Assembly (NCBI GenBank): GCA_949317995.1
Contig: OX439049.1
Span: forward strand, 65,523,247-65,587,246
DNA length: 64,000 nucleotides
Source: Acholoe squamosa
Lineage: Eukaryota; Annelida; Polychaeta; Phyllodocida; Polynoidae
Direction: 5' to 3'
The position numbers were made by a program, and so were the translations under genes. Shown piece by piece: positions 31,301-43,909 of this stretch. Position 1 is the first letter of the stretch, and every line of letters begins with the position of its first letter. The notes below the pieces were generated by a model, which ran no database searches, had not been told where the DNA came from, and was given only the letters and a program-made list of their open reading frames with translations.

Positions 31301-34300
31301 CTAGGAGTGCATCGTACCTAGGAGTGCATCATACCTAGGAGTGCATCATACCTACGAGTGCATCATACCAAGGGGTGCATCATACCTACGAGTGCATCAT
31401 ACCTAGGGGTGCATCATACCTACGAGTGCATCATACCTAGGAGTGCCTCATACCTAGGGGTGCATCATACCTACGAGTGCATCATACCTAGGAGTGCATC
31501 ATACCTACGAGTGCATCATACCTAGGGGTGCATCATACCTACGAGTGCATCATACCTAGGAGTGCATCATACCTAGTAGTGCATCATACCTACGAGTGCA
31601 TCATACCTAGGAGTGCATCATACCTAGTAGTGCATCATACCTACGAGTGCATCATACCTACGAGTGCATCATACCTAGGAGTGCATCATACCTAGGGGTG
31701 CATCATACCTACGAGTGCATCATACCTAGGAGTGCATCATACCTAGGAGTGCCTCATACCTAGGGGTGCATCATACCTAGGAGTGCCTCATACCTAGGAG
31801 TGCATCATACCTAGGAGTGCATATACCTAGGAGTGCATCATACCTAGCAGTGCCTCGTACCTAGGAGTGCATCATACCTACGAGTGCATCATACCTAGGG
31901 GTGCATCATACCTACGAGTGCATCATACCTAGGAGTGCCTCATACCTAGGAGTGCATCATACCTAGGAGTGCCTCATACCTAGGAGTGCATCATACCTAC
32001 GAGTGCATCATACCTAGGAGTGCCTCATACCTAGGAGTGCATCATACCTACGAGTGCATCATACCTAGGAGTGCCTCATACCTAGGAGTGCATCATACCT
32101 AGGAGTGCATCATACCTAGGAGTGCCTCATACCTAGGAGTGCCTCATACCTACGAGTGCATCATACCTACGAGTGCATCATACCTAGGAGTGCCTCATAC
32201 CTAGGAGTGCATCATACCTACGAGTGCATCATACCTACGAGTGCATCATACCTAGGAGTGCATCGTACCTAGGAGTGCATCATACCTAGGAGTGCATCAT
32301 ACCTAGGAGTGCATATACCTAGGGGTGCATCATACCTAGGAGTGCCTCATACCTAGGAGTGCCTCATACCTACGAGTGCATCATACCTAGGAGTGCCTCA
32401 TACCTACAAGTGCATCATACCTAGGAGTGCATCATACCTAGGAGTGCATCATACCTAGTAGTGCATCATACCTAGGAGTGCATCATACCTACGAGTGCAT
32501 CATACCTAGGGGTGCATCATACCTACGAGTGCATCATACCTAGGAGTGCCTCATACCTAGGAGTGCATCATACCTAGAAGTGCATCATACCTAGGAGTGC
32601 ATCATACCTAGAAGTGCATCATACCTACGAGTGCATCATACCTAGGAGTGCATCATACGTAGGAGTGCATCATACCTAGGAATGCATCATACCTAGGAGT
32701 GCATCATACCTAGGAGTGCATCATACGTAGGAGTGCCTCGTACCTAGGAGTGCATATACCTAGGAGTGCCTCATACCTAGGAGTGCATCGTACCTAGGAG
32801 TGCATCATACGTAGGAGTGCCTCGTACCTAGGAGTGCATATACCTAGGAGTGCATCATACCTAGCAGTGCCTCATACCTACGAGTGCATCATACCTAGGA
32901 GTGCATCATACCTAGGGGTGCATCATACCTAGGAGTGCCTCATACCTACGAGTGCATCATACCTAGGAGTGCATCATACCTAGGAGTGCCTCATACCTAG
33001 GAGTGCATCATACCTAGGAGTGCATCATACCTAGGAGTGCATCATACGTAGGAGTGCCTCGTACCTAGGAGTGCATATACCTAGGAGTGCATCATACCTA
33101 GGAGTGCCTCGTACCTAGGGGTGCATCATACCTAGGAGTGCATCATACCTAGGGGTGCATCATACCTACGAGTGCATCATACCTACGAGTGCATCATACC
33201 TACGAGTGCATCATACCTAGGAGTGCATCATACCTAGGAATGCATCATACCTACGAGTGCATCGTACCTACGAGTGCATCATACCTACGAGTGCATCATA
33301 CCTAGGGGTGCATCATACCTAGGAGTGCATCATACCTACGAGTGCATCATACCTACGAGTGCATCATACCTAGGGGTGCATCATACCTACGAGTGCCTCA
33401 TACCTAGGAGTGCATCATACCTAGGAGTGCATCATACCTAGGAGTGCATCATACGTAGGAGTGCATCATACGTAGGAGTACATCATACCTAGGGGTGCAT
33501 CATACCTAGGGGTGCATCATACCTAGGAGTGCCTCATACCTAGGAGTGCATCATACCTAGGAGTGCATCATACCTAGGAGTGCATCATACCTAGGAGTGC
33601 CTCGTACCTAGTAGTGCATATACCAAGGAGTGCCTCATACCTAGGAGTGCATCGTACCTAGGAGTGCATCATACCTAGGAGTGCATCATACCTACGAGTG
33701 CATCATACCAAGGGGTGCATCATACCTACGAGTGCATCATACCTAGGGGTGCATCATACCTACGAGTGCATCATACCTAGGAGTGCCTCATACCTAGGGG
33801 TGCATCATACCTACGAGTGCATCATACCTAGGAGTGCATCATACCTACGAGTGCATCATACCTAGGGGTGCATCATACCTACGAGTGCATCATACCTACG
33901 AGTGCATCATACCTAGTAGTGCATCATACCTACGAGTGCATCATACCTAGGAGTGCATCATACCTAGTAGTGCATCATACCTACGAGTGCATCATACCTA
34001 CGAGTGCATCATACCTAGGAGTGCATCATACCTAGGGGTGCATCATACCTACGAGTGCATCATACCTAGGAGTGCATCATACCTAGGAGTGCCTCATACC
34101 TAGGGGTGCATCATACCTAGGAGTGCCTCATACCTAGGAGTGCATCATACCTAGGAGTGCATATACCTAGGAGTGCATCATACCTAGCAGTGCCTCATAC
34201 CTAGGAGTGCATCATACCTACGAGTGCATCATACCTAGGGGTGCATCATACCTACGAGTGCATCATACCTAGGAGTGCCTCATACCTAGGAGTGCATCAT

Positions 34301-34901
34301 ACCTAGGAGTGCCTCATACCTACGAGTGCATCATACCTACGAGTGCATCATACCTAGGAGTGCCTCATACCTAGGAGTGCATCATACCTACGAGTGCATC
34401 ATACCTAGGAGTGCCTCATACCTAGGAGTGCATCATACCTAGGAGTGCATCATACCTAGGAGTGCCTCATACCTAGGAGTGCCTCATACCTACGAGTGCA
34501 TCATACCTACGAGTGCATCATACCTAGGAGTGCCTCATACCTAGGAGTGCATCATACCTACGAGTGCATCATACCTACGAGTGCATCATACCTAGGAGTG
34601 CATCGTACCTAGGAGTGCATTATACCTAGGAGTGCATCATACCTAGGAGTGCATATACCTAGGGGTGCATCATACCTAGGAGTGCCTCATACCTAGGAGT
34701 GCCTCATACCTACGAGTGCATCATACCTAGGAGTGCCTCATACCTACAAGTGCATCATACCTAGGAGTGCATCATACCTAGGAGTGCATTATACCTAGTA
34801 GTGCATCATACCTAGGAGTGCATCATACCTACGAGTGCATCATACCTAGGGGTGCATCATACCTACGAGTGCATCATACCTAGGAGTGCCTCATACCTAG
34901 G
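28322..34901 (+). repeat. 2,340-bp higher-order repeat, about 2.8 tandem copies
   Basis: Lines of sequence match base for base at a 2,340-bp offset: 28,921, 31,261 and 33,601 carry the same GTAGTGCATATACCAAGG landmark in the same context. Exact repetition begins near 28,322 and ends near 34,901. Only scattered substitutions were seen, such as CCTAGG/CCTACG near 31,560/33,900 and CATCATA/CATTATA near 32,280/34,620. The unit length fits about 138 monomers, some of them 16 bp long. This is the most homogenised part of the array and so probably the most recently amplified. Confidence 0.9.
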
Positions 34902-36321
34902 GGTGCATCATACCTAGGGGTGCATCATACCTAGGAGTGCCTCATACCTAGGAGTGCATCATACCTAGAAGTGCATATACCTAGGAGTGCCTCATACCTA
35001 GGAGTGCATCGTACCTAGGAGTGCATCATACGTAGGAGTGCCTCGTACCTAGGAGTGCATATACCTAGGAGTGCATCATACCTAGCAGTGCCTCATACCT
35101 ACGAGTGCATCATACCTAGGAGTGCATCATACCTAGGGGTGCATCATACCTAGGAGTGCCTCATACCTACGAGTGCATCATACCTAGGAGTGCATCATAC
35201 CTAGGAGTGCCTCATACCTAGGAGTGCATCATACCTAGGAGTGCATCATACCTAGCAGTGCCTCATACCTAGGAGTGCATCATACCTACGAGTGCATCAT
35301 ACCTAGGGGTGCATCATACCTACGAGTGCATCATACCTAGGAGTGCCTCATACCTAGGAGTGCATCATACCTAGGAGTGCCTCATACCTACGAGTGCATC
35401 ATACCTACGAGTGCATCATACCTAGGAGTGCCTCATACCTAGGAGTGCATCATACCTACGAGTGCATCATACCTAGGAGTGCCTCATACCTAGGAGTGCA
35501 TCATACCTAGGAGTGCATCATACCTAGGAGTGCCTCATACCTAGGAGTGCCTCATACCTACGAGTGCATCATACCTACGAGTGCATCATACCTAGGAGTG
35601 CCTCATACCTAGGAGTGCATCATACCTACGAGTGCATCATACCTACGAGTGCATCATACCTAGGAGTGCATCGTACCTAGGAGTGCATTATACCTAGGAG
35701 TGCATCATACCTAGGAGTGCATATACCTAGGGGTGCATCATACCTAGGAGTGCCTCATACCTAGGAGTGCCTCATACCTACGAGTGCATCATACCTAGGA
35801 GTGCCTCATACCTACAAGTGCATCATACCTAGGAGTGCATCATACCTAGGAGTGCATTATACCTAGTAGTGCATCATACCTAGGAGTGCATCATACCTAC
35901 GAGTGCATCATACCTAGGGGTGCATCATACCTACGAGTGCATCATACCTAGGAGTGCCTCATACCTAGGGGTGCATCATACCTAGGGGTGCATCATACCT
36001 AGGAGTGCCTCATACCTAGGAGTGCATCATACCTAGAAGTGCATATACCTAGGAGTGCCTCATACCTAGGAGTGCATCGTACCTAGGAGTGCATCATACG
36101 TAGGAGTGCCTCGTACCTAGGAGTGCATATACCTAGGAGTGCATCATACCTAGCAGTGCCTCATACCTACGAGTGCATCATACCTAGGAGTGCATCATAC
36201 CTAGGGGTGCATCATACCTAGGAGTGCCTCATACCTACGAGTGCATCATACCTAGGAGTGCATCATACCTAGGAGTGCCTCATACCTAGGAGTGCATCAT
36301 ACCTAGGAGTGCATCATACCT
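34165..36321 (+). repeat. 1,068-bp tandem duplication in the satellite
   Basis: About 1,088 bp starting at 34,165 recurs at 35,233 with a constant 1,068-bp offset. The rare CATTATA variant marks both copies (34,618/35,686 and 34,787/35,855), as does GAAGTGCATATACC. The duplication overlaps the last 2,340-bp unit, so it must postdate that amplification. Confidence 0.85.
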
Positions 36322-39300
36322 AGGAGTGCATCATACGTAGGAGTGCCTCGTACCTAGGAGTGCATATACCTAGGAGTGCATCATACCTAGGAGTGCCTCA
36401 TACCTAGGGGTGCATCATACCTAGGAGTGCATCATACCTAGGGGTGCATCATACCTACGAGTGCATCATACCTACGAGTGCATCATACCTACGAGTGCAT
36501 CATACCTAGGAGTGCATCATACCTAGGAATGCATCATACCTACGAGTGCATCGTACCTACGAGTGCATCATACCTACGAGTGCATCATACCTAGGGGTGC
36601 ATCATACCTAGGAGTGCATCATACCTACGAGTGCATCATACCTACGAGTGCATCATACCTAGGGGTGCATCATACCTACGAGTGCCTCATACCTAGGAGT
36701 GCATCATACCTAGGAGTGCATCATACCTAGGAGTGCATCATACGTAGGAGTGCATCATACGTAGGAGTACATCATACCTAGGGGTGCATCATACCTAGGG
36801 GTGCATCATACCTAGGAGTGCCTCATACCTAGGAGTGCATCATACCTAGGAGTGCATCATACCTAGGAGTGCCTCGTACCTAGTAGTGCATATACCAAGG
36901 AGTGCCTCATACCTAGGAGTGCATCGTACCTAGGAGTGCATCATACCTAGGAGTGCATCATACCTACGAGTGCATCATACCAAGGGGTGCATCATACCTA
37001 CGAGTGCATCATACCTAGGGGTGCATCATACCTACGAGTGCATCATACCTAGGAGTGCCTCATACCTAGGGGTGCATCATACCTACGAGTGCATCATACC
37101 TAGGAGTGCATCATACCTACGAGTGCATCATACCTAGGGGTGCATCATACCTACGAGTGCATCATACCTAGGAGTGCATCATACCTAGTAGTGCATCATA
37201 CCTACGAGTGCATCATACCTAGGAGTGCATCATACCTAGTAGTGCATCATACCTACGAGTGCATCATACCTACGAGTGCATCATACCTAGGAGTGCATCA
37301 TACCTAGGGGTGCATCATACCTACGAGTGCATCATACCTAGGAGTGCATCATACCTAGGAGTGCCTCATACCTAGGGGTGCATCATACCTAGGAGTGCCT
37401 CATACCTAGGAGTGCATCATACCTAGGAGTGCATATACCTAGGAGTGCATCATACCTAGCAGTGCCTCGTACCTAGGAGTGCATCATACCTACGAGTGCA
37501 TCATACCTAGGGGTGCATCATACCTACGAGTGCATCATACCTAGGAGTGCCTCATACCTAGGAGTGCATCATACCTAGGAGTGCCTCATACCTAGGAGTG
37601 CATCATACCTACGAGTGCATCATACCTAGGAGTGCCTCATACCTAGGAGTGCATCATACCTACGAGTGCATCATACCTAGGAGTGCCTCATACCTAGGAG
37701 TGCATCATACCTAGGAGTGCATCATACCTAGGAGTGCCTCATACCTAGGAGTGCCTCATACCTACGAGTGCATCATACCTACGAGTGCATCATACCTAGG
37801 AGTGCCTCATACCTAGGAGTGCATCATACCTACGAGTGCATCATACCTACGAGTGCATCATACCTAGGAGTGCATCGTACCTAGGAGTGCATCATACCTA
37901 GGAGTGCATCATACCTAGGAGTGCATATACCTAGGGGTGCATCATACCTAGGAGTGCCTCATACCTAGGAGTGCCTCATACCTACGAGTGCATCATACCT
38001 AGGAGTGCCTCATACCTACAAGTGCATCATACCTAGGAGTGCATCATACCTAGGAGTGCATCATACCTAGTAGTGCATCATACCTAGGAGTGCATCATAC
38101 CTACGAGTGCATCATACCTAGGGGTGCATCATACCTACGAGTGCATCATACCTAGGAGTGCCTCATACCTAGGAGTGCATCATACCTAGAAGTGCATCAT
38201 ACCTAGGAGTGCATCATACCTAGAAGTGCATCATACCTACGAGTGCATCATACCTAGGAGTGCATCATACGTAGGAGTGCATCATACCTAGGAATGCATC
38301 ATACCTAGGAGTGCATCATACCTAGGAGTGCCTCATACCTAGGAGTGCCTCATACCTACGAGTGCATCATACCTAGGAGTGCCTCATACCTACAAGTGCA
38401 TCATACCTAGGAGTGCATCATACCTAGGAGTGCATTATACCTAGTAGTGCATCATACCTAGGAGTGCATCATACCTACGAGTGCATCATACCTAGGGGTG
38501 CATCATACCTACGAGTGCATCATACCTAGGAGTGCCTCATACCTAGGGGTGCATCATACCTAGGGGTGCATCATACCTAGGAGTGCCTCATACCTAGGAG
38601 TGCATCATACCTAGAAGTGCATCATACCTACGAGTGCATCATACCTAGGAGTGCATCATACGTAGGAGTGCATCATACCTAGGAATGCATCATACCTAGG
38701 AGTGCATCATACCTAGGAGTGCATCATACGTAGGAGTGCCTCGTACCTAGGAGTGCATATACCTAGGAGTGCCTCATACCTAGGAGTGCATCGTACCTAG
38801 GAGTGCATCATACGTAGGAGTGCCTCGTACCTAGGAGTGCATATACCTAGGAGTGCATCATACCTAGCAGTGCCTCATACCTACGAGTGCATCATACCTA
38901 GGAGTGCATCATACCTAGGGGTGCATCATACCTAGGAGTGCCTCATACCTACGAGTGCATCATACCTAGGAGTGCATCATACCTAGGAGTGCCTCATACC
39001 TAGGAGTGCATCATACCTAGGAGTGCATCATACCTAGGAGTGCATCATACGTAGGAGTGCCTCGTACCTAGGAGTGCATATACCTAGGAGTGCATCATAC
39101 CTAGGAGTGCCTCATACCTAGGGGTGCATCATACCTAGGAGTGCATCATACCTAGGGGTGCATCATACCTACGAGTGCATCATACCTACGAGTGCATCAT
39201 ACCTACGAGTGCATCATACCTAGGAGTGCATCATACCTAGGAATGCATCATACCTACGAGTGCATCGTACCTACGAGTGCATCATACCTACGAGTGCATC

Positions 39301-42155
39301 ATACCTAGGGGTGCATCATACCTAGGAGTGCATCATACCTACGAGTGCATCATACCTACGAGTGCATCATACCTAGGGGTGCATCATACCTACGAGTGCC
39401 TCATACCTAGGAGTGCATCATACCTAGGAGTGCATCATACCTAGGAGTGCATCATACCTAGGAGTGCATCATACGTAGGAGTACATCATACCTAGGGGTG
39501 CATCATACCTAGGGGTGCATCATACCTAGGAGTGCCTCATACCTAGGAGTGCATCATACCTAGGAGTGCATCATACCTAGGAGTGCATCATACCTAGGAG
39601 TGCCTCGTACCTAGTAGTGCATATACCAAGGAGTGCCTCATACCTAGGAGTGCATCGTACCTAGGAGTGCATCATACCTAGGAGTGCATCATACCTACGA
39701 GTGCATCATACCAAGGGGTGCATCATACCTACGAGTGCATCATACCTAGGGGTGCATCATACCTACGAGTGCATCATACCTAGGAGTGCCTCATACCTAG
39801 GGGTGCATCATACCTACGAGTGCATCATACCTAGGAGTGCATCATACCTACGAGTGCATCATACCTAGGGGTGCATCATACCTACGAGTGCATCATACCT
39901 AGGAGTGCATCATACCTAGTAGTGCATCATACCTACGAGTGCATCATACCTAGGAGTGCATCATACCTAGTAGTGCATCATACCTACGAGTGCATCATAC
40001 CTACGAGTGCATCATACCTAGGAGTGCATCATACCTAGGGGTGCATCATACCTACGAGTGCATCATACCTAGGAGTGCATCATACCTAGGAGTGCCTCAT
40101 ACCTAGGGGTGCATCATACCTAGGAGTGCCTCATACCTAGGAGTGCATCATACCTAGGAGTGCATATACCTAGGAGTGCATCATACCTAGCAGTGCCTCG
40201 TACCTAGGAGTGCATCATACCTACGAGTGCATCATACCTAGGGGTGCATCATACCTACGAGTGCATCATACCTAGGAGTGCCTCATACCTAGGAGTGCAT
40301 CATACCTAGGAGTGCCTCATACCTAGGAGTGCATCATACCTACGAGTGCATCATACCTAGGAGTGCCTCATACCTAGGAGTGCATCATACCTACGAGTGC
40401 ATCATACCTAGGAGTGCCTCATACCTAGGAGTGCATCATACCTAGGAGTGCATCATACCTAGGAGTGCCTCATACCTAGGAGTGCCTCATACCTACGAGT
40501 GCATCATACCTACGAGTGCATCATACCTACGAGTGCCTCATACCTAGGAGTGCATCATACCTACGAGTGCATCATACCTACGAGTGCATCATACCTAGGA
40601 GTGCATCGTACCTAGGAGTGCATCATACCTAGGAGTGCATCATACCTAGGAGTGCATATACCTAGGGGTGCATCATACCTAGGAGTGCCTCATACCTAGG
40701 AGTGCCTCATACCTACGAGTGCATCATACCTAGGAGTGCATCATACCTACGAGTGCATCATACCTACGAGTGCATCATACCTACGAGTGCATCATACCTA
40801 CGAGTGCATCATACCTACGAGTGCATCATACCTAGGAGTGCATCATACGTAGGAGTGCCTCGTACCTAGGAGTGCATCATACCTAGGAGTGCATCATACG
40901 TAGGAGTGCCTCGTACCTAGGAGTGCATATACCTAGGAGTGCCTCATACCTAGGAGTGCATCGTACCTAGGAGTGCATCATACGTAGGAGTGCCTCGTAC
41001 CTAGGAGTGCATATACCTAGGAGTGCATCATACCTAGCAGTGCCTCGTACCTAGGAGTGCATCATACCTACGAGTGCATCATACCTAGGAGTGCATCATA
41101 CCTAGGAGTGCATCATACCTAGGGGTGCATCATACCTAGGAGTGCCTCATACCTAGGAGTGCATCGTACCTAGGAGTGCCTCATACCTAGGAGTGCATCA
41201 TACCTAGGAGTGCATCATACCTAGGAGTGCATCATACCTAGGAGTGCCTCGTACCTAGGAGTGCATATACCTAGGAGTGCCTCATACCTAGGAGTGCATC
41301 GTACCTAGGAGTGCATCATACCTAGGAGTGCCTCGTACCTAGGAGTGCATATACCTAGGAGTGCATCATACCTAGGAGTGCCTCGTACCTAGGAGTGCAT
41401 CATACCTAGGAGTGCGTCATACCTAGGAGTGCATCATACCTAGGAGTGCATCATACCTAGGAGTGCATCATACCTAGGGGTGCATCATACCTACGAGTGC
41501 ATCATACCTAGGAGTGCATCATACCTACGAGTGCATCATACCTAGGAGTGCATCATACCTACGAGTGCATCATACCTAGGAGTGCATCATACCTAGGAGT
41601 GCATCATACCTACGAGTGCATCATACCTAGGAGTGCATCATACCTACGAGTGCATCATACCTACGAGTGCATCATACCTAGGGGTGCATCATACCTACGA
41701 GTGCATCATACCTACGAGTGCATCATACCTACGAGTGCATCATACCTACGAGTGCATCATACCTACGAGTGCATCATACCTACGAGTGCATCATACCTAG
41801 GAGTGCATCATACCTAGGAGTGCATCATACCTAGGAGTGCCTCGTACCTAGGAGTGCATCATACCTAGGAGTGCATCATACCTACGAGTGCATCATACCT
41901 AGGAGTGCATCATACCTACGAGTGCATCATACCTACGAGTGCATCATACCTAGGAGTGCCTCGTACCTAGGAGTGCATCATACCTAGGGGTGCATCATAC
42001 CTAGGGGTGCATCATACCTACGAGTGCATCATACCTAGGGGTGCATATACCTAGGAGTGCATCATACCTACGAGTGCATCATACCTACGAGTGCATCATA
42101 CCTACGAGTGCATCATACCTACGAGTGCATCATACCTACGAGTGCATCATACCTA

Positions 42156-43909
42156 TTTGTAGACATGATGTACCAATGATATCTGCTCACTGCCGCAAGA
42201 GGTGTGTATCAACCCTGTAGAGTAAGCTTTATACCTGAATGTAGCCTATGCATCATGATGACAAATATACCTTGTAATATGGTAAAGGAATGTCTTTTAA
42301 TGAAACCTGAGTTACTTGAAAACTTTATAAATAGATCCATTGCTGAGGCTAAATTTCCAGACTTGTTGAAAACAGGTTATGTGGTCCCATTACCCAAGGA
42401 TGGGTTACTAAGTGATGTATCTAATTGGAGACCAATCACTATGACTAATGTTTTCTCTAAACTTATTGAGAAATGTATACATAGACAGTTAATGAATTTC
42501 ATCACAGAAAATAATATAATAAGTGGAAACCAATATGGTTTTATCCCTGGTAAATCTACTGTTGATGCAACTTTTGGACTGATTCAATACTTGTTTGAAG
42601 CTAGAAATCGGAATGAATACTCAGTTATTTTGTTTTTGGATCTAAAAAAGGCGTTTAATACTGTAAATCTAAATATAATGTTAAAGAAATTGAAATATAT
42701 AAATTGTGATGATATGTGTCTGAAATGGTTTGAAAGTTTTTTATGTAATAGACTCCAATCAACAAGAGTCAATAACAAGTCTTCTGACACAAGAGTTATG
42801 GATTGTGGAGTAGCTCAGGGTACAGTATTGGGACCATTGATGTTTAACCTGTATTTAAATTCTATAGTGTCAGTTATTGAACACTGTCAATATTTTCTGT
42901 ATGCGGATGATGTAGCATTGGTGGTAAATGGAAATGATGTTGAAATAATGTCAAATCTATTACAGTCTGATGTCAATAGAATTGGTGAATGGTGTAAGAC
43001 AAACATACTTACAGTTAATGTCAGGAAGACCAAATTATTATGGTGTCATTCAACAAGACAGCGTATTAACCCTACGGATATCTTTATACAGGGTACTAAA
43101 TTAGCTGTTGTACAAAGTTTTTCATACCTTGGTGTCTTAATAGATAGTGGTTTAACTTTTAAATCACACTGTAAAAAAGTAGATATGATGGGTACAACTA
43201 AGCTGAAACAATTGAGAAATATAGTGAAGTATGTTGATAGAGAAAATTCCCTGCGTATTTACAAACAAATGATTGTACCAACTTTAGAATATTGCAGTTA
43301 TATACTAGATAGTGGACCCAAGACCATTGTAGACCACATTGATATAATCCAAAATCACTGCCTTAGGGCTTGTTTAAAGGTAAGAAATGCCCAAGATATG
43401 CATGTAGCTGATTTACTACAGCAATGTAAGGTGGACACTCTAGATATAAGGAGAAGAAAGTCCTTAACATGCCTGATGTATAAATATGCACAAGACATTG
43501 ATCATATACTGGTACCTCCTAGGTTATTAAGAGGACATGATAAAAAGAAGATAAAGGTGAATAGGCCAATCTATGAATCATACAGGGTTAGTCCGCTATA
43601 TAGAGGTAACCGTCTTTGGGAAACCCTGACGAGTGATATACAACATAAGGATACTCTATACAACTTTAAAGCATGTCTGAAAGGAGTGGTATTAAATACC
43701 TTGGGCAATGTCTGATTTATATGAATTTTATGTATTGACTAGTGTAATTTCATATGATAGTTTCATGGAAACTACCTGAACTTCAATTATGACTCAGTTT
43801 GACCTATGTACAACTATAGTATCAATTATCCCACATGGCGACTTGTTGTAATAACTTATGTCTAAGTGTTTCGAGAAGCCAATAAACAGTGTTGAAACTT
43901 CAAACTTCA
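42156..43909 (+). mobile_element. 5'-truncated non-LTR retrotransposon (LINE)
   Basis: This interval directly abuts the satellite. It contains a reverse-transcriptase frame, then about 170 bp of 3' UTR with AATAAA at 43,881-43,886, and ends in short repeats of CTTCAAA (43,894-43,909). Simple terminal repeats in place of a poly-A tail are typical of CR1/L2-like LINEs. No endonuclease domain or 5' UTR is present, so only the 3' part of the element remains. The 3' end is cut off by the TIR element that begins at 43,910. Confidence 0.85.
42255..43715 (+). CDS. LINE reverse transcriptase, N-terminally truncated
   Basis: The frame is open from about 42,180. The first in-frame ATG is at 42,255, and the protein ends with TGA at 43,713-43,715. 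It reads as an RVT_1 domain of a CR1/Jockey/L2-like LINE, which copies element RNA into DNA at a nicked chromosomal target. Visible landmarks are NWRPI near 42,425, palm motif A FLDLKKAF at 42,633-42,656, GVAQGTVLGPL at 42,807-42,839 (the usual GVPQGSVLGPL box), YADD with the two catalytic aspartates at 42,900-42,911, and the FSYLGVLIDSGLTF box near 43,120. In motif A the common AFDTV reads AFNTV (Asn codon 42,657-42,659). That Asp is conserved but not the metal ligand. The apurinic endonuclease and ORF1 are absent, so this copy cannot be autonomous although its RT frame has no internal stop. The exact clade is uncertain. Confidence 0.85.
   Translation: MMTNIPCNMVKECLLMKPELLENFINRSIAEAKFPDLLKTGYVVPLPKDGLLSDVSNWRPITMTNVFSKLIEKCIHRQLMNFITENNIISGNQYGFIPGKSTVDATFGLIQYLFEARNRNEYSVILFLDLKKAFNTVNLNIMLKKLKYINCDDMCLKWFESFLCNRLQSTRVNNKSSDTRVMDCGVAQGTVLGPLMFNLYLNSIVSVIEHCQYFLYADDVALVVNGNDVEIMSNLLQSDVNRIGEWCKTNILTVNVRKTKLLWCHSTRQRINPTDIFIQGTKLAVVQSFSYLGVLIDSGLTFKSHCKKVDMMGTTKLKQLRNIVKYVDRENSLRIYKQMIVPTLEYCSYILDSGPKTIVDHIDIIQNHCLRACLKVRNAQDMHVADLLQQCKVDTLDIRRRKSLTCLMYKYAQDIDHILVPPRLLRGHDKKKIKVNRPIYESYRVSPLYRGNRLWETLTSDIQHKDTLYNFKACLKGVVLNTLGNV

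Larger units (their letters stand above)
1..42155. repeat. 17-bp satellite array, about 42 kb, with higher-order structure
   Basis: The whole interval is tandem copies of a 17-bp monomer, consensus GAGTGCATCATACCTAG. Recurrent variants are a final C for G (CCTACG), GCCTC for GCATC, CATACG for CATACC, GGGGTGC for GGAGTGC, CCTCGTACC, and a 16-bp form GCATATACC. That is roughly 2,480 monomers. No non-satellite sequence of any size interrupts it. The left edge runs out of the window and the right edge is sharp at about 42,155. Because 17 is not a multiple of 3, a frame returns only every 51 bp. Short plus-strand ORFs of 62-94 codons arise wherever the in-frame TAG of CCTAGG happens to be CCTACG; they are not genes. 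Placement (centromeric, pericentromeric, subtelomeric or a large minisatellite) cannot be told from sequence alone. Confidence 0.98.

Noticed and set aside
716..41817. Short plus-strand ORFs within the satellite encoding a 17-residue repeat peptide
   Set aside because: They follow automatically from a 17-bp tandem repeat in which CCTAGG/CCTACG toggles an in-frame TAG. Most lack a sensible start and all recur only as part of the higher-order repeats.
1..42155. CRISPR-like array or telomeric repeat
   Set aside because: There are no spacers between the units, and the monomer is not a telomere-type G-rich hexamer or relative.
42584..42790. 68-codon minus-strand ORF
   Set aside because: It is a shadow of the reverse-transcriptase frame.
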